A program made the position numbers and the translations under genes. From Anaerolineaceae bacterium (lineage in GTDB: Bacteria; Chloroflexota; Anaerolineae; Anaerolineales; Villigracilaceae), in the NCBI GenBank assembly GCA_009885445.1, contig VFKQ01000221.1, forward strand, positions 1-8,953: DNA of 8,953 nucleotides. Reading direction: 5' to 3'. Under the pieces are notes generated by a model. It made no database searches and had not been told where the DNA came from. It saw nothing but the letters and a program-made list of their open reading frames with translations. The first letter of the stretch is position 1. Each line of letters begins with the position of its first letter. This document shows positions 6,456 through 8,953 of the stretch, piece after piece.

Positions 6456-7459
6456 AAAATAATACAGAAAAATTTAATTGGCAGGCTGTTGTAGCCCGTT
6501 ACGCTTACCCCGATACCTGGCGCAGTATCTGGCAGGTGCTCAACTCGGTGGCGCCCTTCATTGCGCTGTGGTATCTGGCATATCGCAGTATTGAAGTGAG
6601 CTACTGGCTGACATTGTTGCTGGTGATTCCCACCGCGGGTTTTATGACGCGCATCTTTATCATCTTTCACGATTGTTGTCATGGCTCGTTCTTTAAGAGT
6701 CAGTTGGCGAATGACCGTTTGGGAATGATGCTCGGCATTATTTTGCTGACGCCCTACTTTGAGTGGAAGCACGACCACGCCATTCATCACGCCACGGCAG
6801 GCGACTTGGACCGCCGCGGCATCGGCGACGTGTACACGATGACGGTGGATGAATATGTAGCCGCGCCGTGGTATAAAAAAATCGGCTATCGCATCATGCG
6901 CAACCCGCTGATTCTTTTTACGATCGGCGCGACAATTGTCTTCACGGTGACACATCGTTTCTGGCGATTCGCCTCGGGACGCCGCGAGCGCAACAGTGTG
7001 GTCTGGACGAATATCGCATTGCTGGCTTTTGTGAGCGCGATCATGTTGCAGATCGGCTGGCAGGCTTTTGTGCTGGTGGAATTGCCGTTGTTGTTGATGG
7101 CCTGCGGCGCGGGGGTGTGGCTGTTTTATGTGCAACACAACTTTGACCCCACGTATTGGGAACGACATTCAGACTGGCAATTCTTTAACGCGGGTATGGA
7201 TGGCAGTTCATTCTATAAACTGCCCAAGGTTTTGCAGTGGTTCTCGGGCAACATTGGTTTTCATCACATCCATCATCTTAGCCCGCGCATTCCGAATTAC
7301 AAACTGGAGGAGTGCCACAATGCGAATCCCGATTTTCAGATCGAGCCGCTGACCTTGCGCGACAGCCTGAAATCTTTGTTCTTCCGCTTGTGGGACGAGA
7401 AACAAAAGATGCTCGTTGGCTGGGAGGCCGTGAAGCGCCATCGTCGGCGCGCGATGTAG
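6452..7459 (+). CDS. Membrane fatty-acid desaturase (three-His-box, acyl-lipid type)
   Basis: A 335-residue di-iron membrane desaturase, normal length for bacterial acyl-lipid desaturases. The eight-plus histidines lie in order: HDCCH (73-77), HDHAIHH (107-113) and HHIHH (271-275), with QHNFDPTYW (228-236) adding a further His near the site. Hydrophobic helices occur at about 31-71, 90-103, 153-167, 185-225. The segment after box 2, GDLDRRGIGDVYTMTVDEY, is typical of delta-5/delta-12-like desaturases related to Bacillus Des. It would insert a double bond in membrane lipid acyl chains using O2 and electrons from ferredoxin or a similar donor, which points to at least occasional oxygen exposure; regiospecificity cannot be predicted. 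The ATG is supported by GGAGG at 6443-6447, 4 nt upstream, and by the ATGA overlap with the HAD relic. The gene is GC-rich (39 of 60 bases at 6781-6840), unlike much of the preceding block. A strong terminator follows 14 nt after the stop. Confidence 0.9.
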   Translation: MKNNTEKFNWQAVVARYAYPDTWRSIWQVLNSVAPFIALWYLAYRSIEVSYWLTLLLVIPTAGFMTRIFIIFHDCCHGSFFKSQLANDRLGMMLGIILLTPYFEWKHDHAIHHATAGDLDRRGIGDVYTMTVDEYVAAPWYKKIGYRIMRNPLILFTIGATIVFTVTHRFWRFASGRRERNSVVWTNIALLAFVSAIMLQIGWQAFVLVELPLLLMACGAGVWLFYVQHNFDPTYWERHSDWQFFNAGMDGSSFYKLPKVLQWFSGNIGFHHIHHLSPRIPNYKLEECHNANPDFQIEPLTLRDSLKSLFFRLWDEKQKMLVGWEAVKRHRRRAM

Positions 7460-7472
7460 GTTTGTAAATGCG

Positions 7473-7503
7473 AAGAGACTGGCGACATGCCAGTCTCTTT
7501 TTT
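7473..7503 (+). terminator. Rho-independent terminator after the desaturase
   Basis: A perfect stem pairs 7474-7483 (agagactggc) with 7489-7498 around the 5-nt loop gacat, extendable by one A-T pair and followed by a T-run (7499-7503). It lies 14 nt after the desaturase stop and should end plus-strand transcription there. The A-rich bases on its other side are too few for it to work well in the opposite direction. Confidence 0.9.
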
Positions 7504-7515
7504 GTTTGCGATGTG

Positions 7516-7615
7516 GGCGACTCAAGTCGCCGCAACTATTACAAAGTCCACCTTCGTGGACTCAATCAGCCGACGAAGTGTCGGCTTTGCAGGTGTAGCG
7601 GCGATTTCAATCGCC
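7516..7615. repeat. 100-bp cluster of four hairpins with overall dyad symmetry
   Basis: Four short perfect stems follow one another: ggcgac/gtcgcc (7516-7521 with 7526-7531, loop tcaa); agtccac/gtggact (7545-7551 with 7556-7562, loop cttc); agccgac/gtcggct (7568-7574 with 7580-7586, loop gaagt); and ggcgat/atcgcc (7600-7605 with 7610-7615, loop ttca). Hairpin 4 plus its flank is a near reverse complement of hairpin 1 plus its flank, and hairpin 3 resembles the reverse complement of hairpin 2, so the whole unit is also a loose palindrome. It fills the space between the desaturase terminator and the stop codon of the convergent zinc-ribbon gene, which the last stem touches. It looks like a dispersed intergenic repeat, and may also act as a two-way transcript end. 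No coding potential is evident. Confidence 0.7.
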
Positions 7616-7893
7616 TAGTTTCCAAAAAACGGCGCAATGAACGCGGCGATGGCTCCCAAAATACCGGCGCCAACACCGATGAGTGTGCCGCATGCGGGTA
7701 GCACAAAAACGACGATCACAAAAAGAATGATCCATGGACGCGCCTGCATGCCGAGTTTTGACATTGCCGCGCGAGACGCCATTTCAGCGGGCACGGAAAT
7801 CTCCGTGCCGCAGTACGCGCATTTTTGGCGCTCGCCCGCGCCTGCGTATTTGTTGGCCCCTCCGCAGTTGGGGCAGTTGAAAGTTTGTGCCAT
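7615..7893 (-). CDS. Small zinc-ribbon membrane protein
   Basis: A 92-residue protein. The N-terminus has two CxxC knuckles (Cys7/Cys10 in CPNCGG and Cys25/Cys28 in CAYCG), enough for one zinc-ribbon. A linker (about 29-52) leads to a strongly hydrophobic C-terminal half (about 53-89, WIILFVIVVFVLP ... GAIAAFIAPFF), probably two membrane helices separated by a Cys-Gly turn. The ribbon should face the cytosol. The start is supported by GGAGAG (7902-7897 on the minus strand) 3 nt before the ATG and by a TATAAT further upstream. The stop lies at the edge of the hairpin cluster. Such short ribbon-plus-helix proteins are common in bacteria and mostly uncharacterised. Neither neighbour hints at a pathway, so no function is offered. 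The gene runs the same way as the alpha/beta hydrolase upstream but has its own promoter candidate. Confidence 0.75.
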   Translation of the reverse strand: MAQTFNCPNCGGANKYAGAGERQKCAYCGTEISVPAEMASRAAMSKLGMQARPWIILFVIVVFVLPACGTLIGVGAGILGAIAAFIAPFFGN

Positions 7894-7923
7894 GCGCTCT
7901 CCGTAAATTGTTGGATGCGGCCC

Positions 7924-7940
7924 ATTATAGCGGACTCCGC
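7924..7940 (-). promoter_or_regulatory. Promoter -10 (TATAAT) with adjoining dyad for the zinc-ribbon gene
   Basis: On the minus strand a perfect TATAAT (7929-7924) lies 30 nt before the ATG at 7893, leaving a leader of about 24 nt that contains the ribosome binding site. Directly against it, inside the -10/-35 spacer, is a perfect dyad, gcgga-g-tccgc (7930-7940), which could be an operator or simple chance in GC-rich DNA. The -35 region (about 7952-7947, tctgcg) is poor. The hydrolase/zinc-ribbon spacer holds nothing else recognisable. Confidence 0.5.
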
Positions 7941-7969
7941 TCCCCGCGCAGACGAGTCGCGCCGCGCCC

Positions 7970-8800
7970 TCAGCGGGTTAGCCCGTCTAAAAACTTTTGC
8001 ACAAGCTGACGGAACTCCGCGGGCGAATCCATGTTGGGCAGATGCGCCGCGTCTTTAATTAATTCCTTGCGCGCCGAGGGGATTCGTTCCAGCATATAGT
8101 CCGCCGCAGCGAGCGTGAATGGCGTGTCGTGTTCGCCGACAATGATCAGCACGGGAATTTTTAATTCGGCGAGCCGCTCCGCCGCAGGGATTTCGGTATC
8201 GGGCAGGCGCTTGCCGAGATTTTTCGTTTCGTGCGTGAGCGCAATGCGGTTCATTTCAAAAACCAATTTGCGCATCGGCTGGTCCACCTGCGCGGACGTG
8301 CGCCCTGTGCCGTCGAACCATATTTGCGTTTCGAGTTCTGAAGTTAGGTCAAGGTCGCCCGCATCGAAAGCCTTTTCCACCTGCTCGAATTTTGGCGACG
8401 ATGGGATATCCAGTTTCAAACCCGTCGGCCCCGAGTCGACCAGAATCAGCGCCGTCACACGCGAGGGATTCGTGAGCGCAAAGTTCATCGCCAACCCGCC
8501 GCCCATCGAACAGCCCATGAGAATCAGCGGCTCATGAATTTCAAGATGATTAAGTAGGGCGGTCAGGTCACCCAAGTGACTGAACTCCCCGCCCACAGGT
8601 TCGCTCTTGCCGAAGCCGCGCTGGTCATAGCGCACGACGTGGAAGTGTTCTGCGAAATGAGCAAACTCGTTGTTCCACTGACGGCTGTCTGCCACGCCCG
8701 CATGAATCATCACGAAAGGCTGGCCTGCGCCCGCGATCTCGTAATAAATTTTTGCGTCGCCGCTGGGGGCGAAGCCGTTGACGATTTTAGTGGAATTCAT
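7970..8800 (-). CDS. Alpha/beta-fold hydrolase
   Basis: A 276-residue alpha/beta hydrolase, full length. The catalytic triad is readable: nucleophile Ser98 in the elbow GCSMGG (96-101), Asp225 in VGEHD, and His253 in AAHLPN. An oxyanion-hole region VMIHAG (30-35) and the VRYDQRGFGKS strand-turn (56-66) precede the nucleophile, as in 3-oxoadipate-enol-lactonase/BioH/haloperoxidase-like members. A helical cap lies at about 130-205. There is no signal peptide, so it is probably cytosolic. The substrate (ester, lactone or other) cannot be deduced; the general sequence style is like enol-lactonases, but no pathway genes lie nearby. A purine-rich Shine-Dalgarno (GAAGGGAA on the minus strand, about 8814-8807) precedes the ATG. 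No convincing promoter was found between it and the repeat at the window edge. It is followed after 76 nt by the zinc-ribbon gene on the same strand. Confidence 0.88.
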   Translation of the reverse strand: MNSTKIVNGFAPSGDAKIYYEIAGAGQPFVMIHAGVADSRQWNNEFAHFAEHFHVVRYDQRGFGKSEPVGGEFSHLGDLTALLNHLEIHEPLILMGCSMGGGLAMNFALTNPSRVTALILVDSGPTGLKLDIPSSPKFEQVEKAFDAGDLDLTSELETQIWFDGTGRTSAQVDQPMRKLVFEMNRIALTHETKNLGKRLPDTEIPAAERLAELKIPVLIIVGEHDTPFTLAAADYMLERIPSARKELIKDAAHLPNMDSPAEFRQLVQKFLDGLTR

Positions 8801-8855
8801 TTAATGTTCCCTTCGGTAGCTCTAGCCACCTGACAGTTTGGTCCAAAGGTAGGCT

Positions 8856-8898
8856 GGTGGTCGAGTAGGCGGTGCTCTTCCGCCGTATCGAGACCACC
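8856..8898. repeat. Hairpin repeat, copy 1 (ggtggtcgag ... tatcgagaccacc type)
   Basis: The ends ggtggtc (8856-8862) and gaccacc (8892-8898) pair perfectly, and the inner gagtaggcgg / ccgccgtatc parts pair with small bulges, leaving a loop of about 7 nt. This is a REP-like intergenic element. Its 3' arm is repeated in inverted orientation at 8922. It lies upstream of the minus-strand hydrolase. Confidence 0.65.
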
Positions 8899-8921
8899 GA
8901 ACAGAGAGACTACCCGTAAAT

Positions 8922-8953
8922 GTGGTCTCGATACGCCCCTCGGAGTACCTCGC
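8922..8953. repeat. Hairpin repeat, copy 2, inverted and cut by the window edge
   Basis: The sequence starting gtggtctcgatacg is the reverse complement of the 3' arm of copy 1 (15 bases of shared core, allowing for the window limits). The far arm is expected just beyond the window. Together with copy 1, 23 nt away, it forms a pair of facing hairpins. The 153 bases from the hydrolase start to the window end hold no gene that I can see. Confidence 0.6.

Noticed and set aside
6131..7168. Long minus-strand open frame (345 codons) opposite the GT-C end, the HAD relic and the desaturase
   Set aside because: It is antisense to a clear desaturase with all three His boxes. Its translation is an unnatural mix rich in His, Gln and Arg, with no motif, and it crosses three unrelated sense regions.
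7516..7615. CRISPR array or riboswitch in the four-hairpin region
   Set aside because: The stems differ from each other, there is no regular direct repeat with spacers, and the region lies downstream of both flanking genes, not in a leader.
7468..7701. Plus-strand open frame of 77 codons after the desaturase
   Set aside because: It begins at the intrinsic terminator and runs through the four-hairpin repeat into the antisense of the zinc-ribbon gene; no protein features.
8837..8847. Small palindrome tttgg-t-ccaaa upstream of the alpha/beta hydrolase
   Set aside because: Five-bp arms are too short to call an operator, and no convincing promoter lies around it.

Overview
The window looks like a chromosomal segment of a GC-rich, environmental bacterium. 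The protein types (a DUF1501 end, a Dol-P-Man-synthase-like GT2 with two C-terminal helices, an LPTM/YbhN-type flippase-like protein, a large GT-C glycosyltransferase, a small zinc-ribbon membrane protein) and the intergenic hairpin repeats would fit Chloroflexota, class Anaerolineae. That assignment is an impression from gene style, not a demonstrated match. There are no tRNA, rRNA, CRISPR or transposase genes that I can see.

Layout. (1) Positions 2-178 are the C-terminal end of a DUF1501 protein, followed by a short spacer with an imperfect hairpin. (2) A HAD-family phosphatase/phosphomutase (292-960) has a perfect TATAAT placed so close to the ATG that its mRNA is probably leaderless. (3) A tightly packed four-gene block, 967-6193, encodes a polyprenyl-phosphate-sugar synthase type GT2, a PAPS-type sulfotransferase, an LPTM flippase-like membrane protein and an 804-residue GT-C transferase with a C-terminal beta-rich domain. 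The genes overlap or nearly touch, apart from a 40-nt gap before the last. (4) Positions 6190-6455 hold a decayed second copy of the 3' half of the HAD gene, whose stop codon overlaps the ATG of (5) a three-His-box membrane fatty-acid desaturase (6452-7459). (6) A strong intrinsic terminator and a 100-bp cluster of four hairpins follow. (7) On the minus strand lie a zinc-ribbon membrane protein (7615-7893) and an alpha/beta hydrolase (7970-8800). (8) The right edge carries two inverted copies of a hairpin repeat, the second cut by the window end.

The main biological reading is that the four-gene block is a self-contained lipid-carrier glycosylation module. GT2 would charge a polyprenyl phosphate with a sugar at the cytosolic face, the sulfotransferase would add sulfate, the LPTM protein would help move the lipid-sugar across the membrane, and the GT-C enzyme would hand the sugar to an acceptor on the outer face. 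The gene set and order fit this; the substrates and the sulfation step are inference.

The main structural reading is that this block sits between an intact HAD gene and a broken HAD copy. Much of the block is visibly more AT-rich than the genes on either side. The simplest explanation is that an ancestral HAD-desaturase pair, overlapping at ATGA, was split by acquisition of the glycosylation block, leaving the relic in front of the desaturase.
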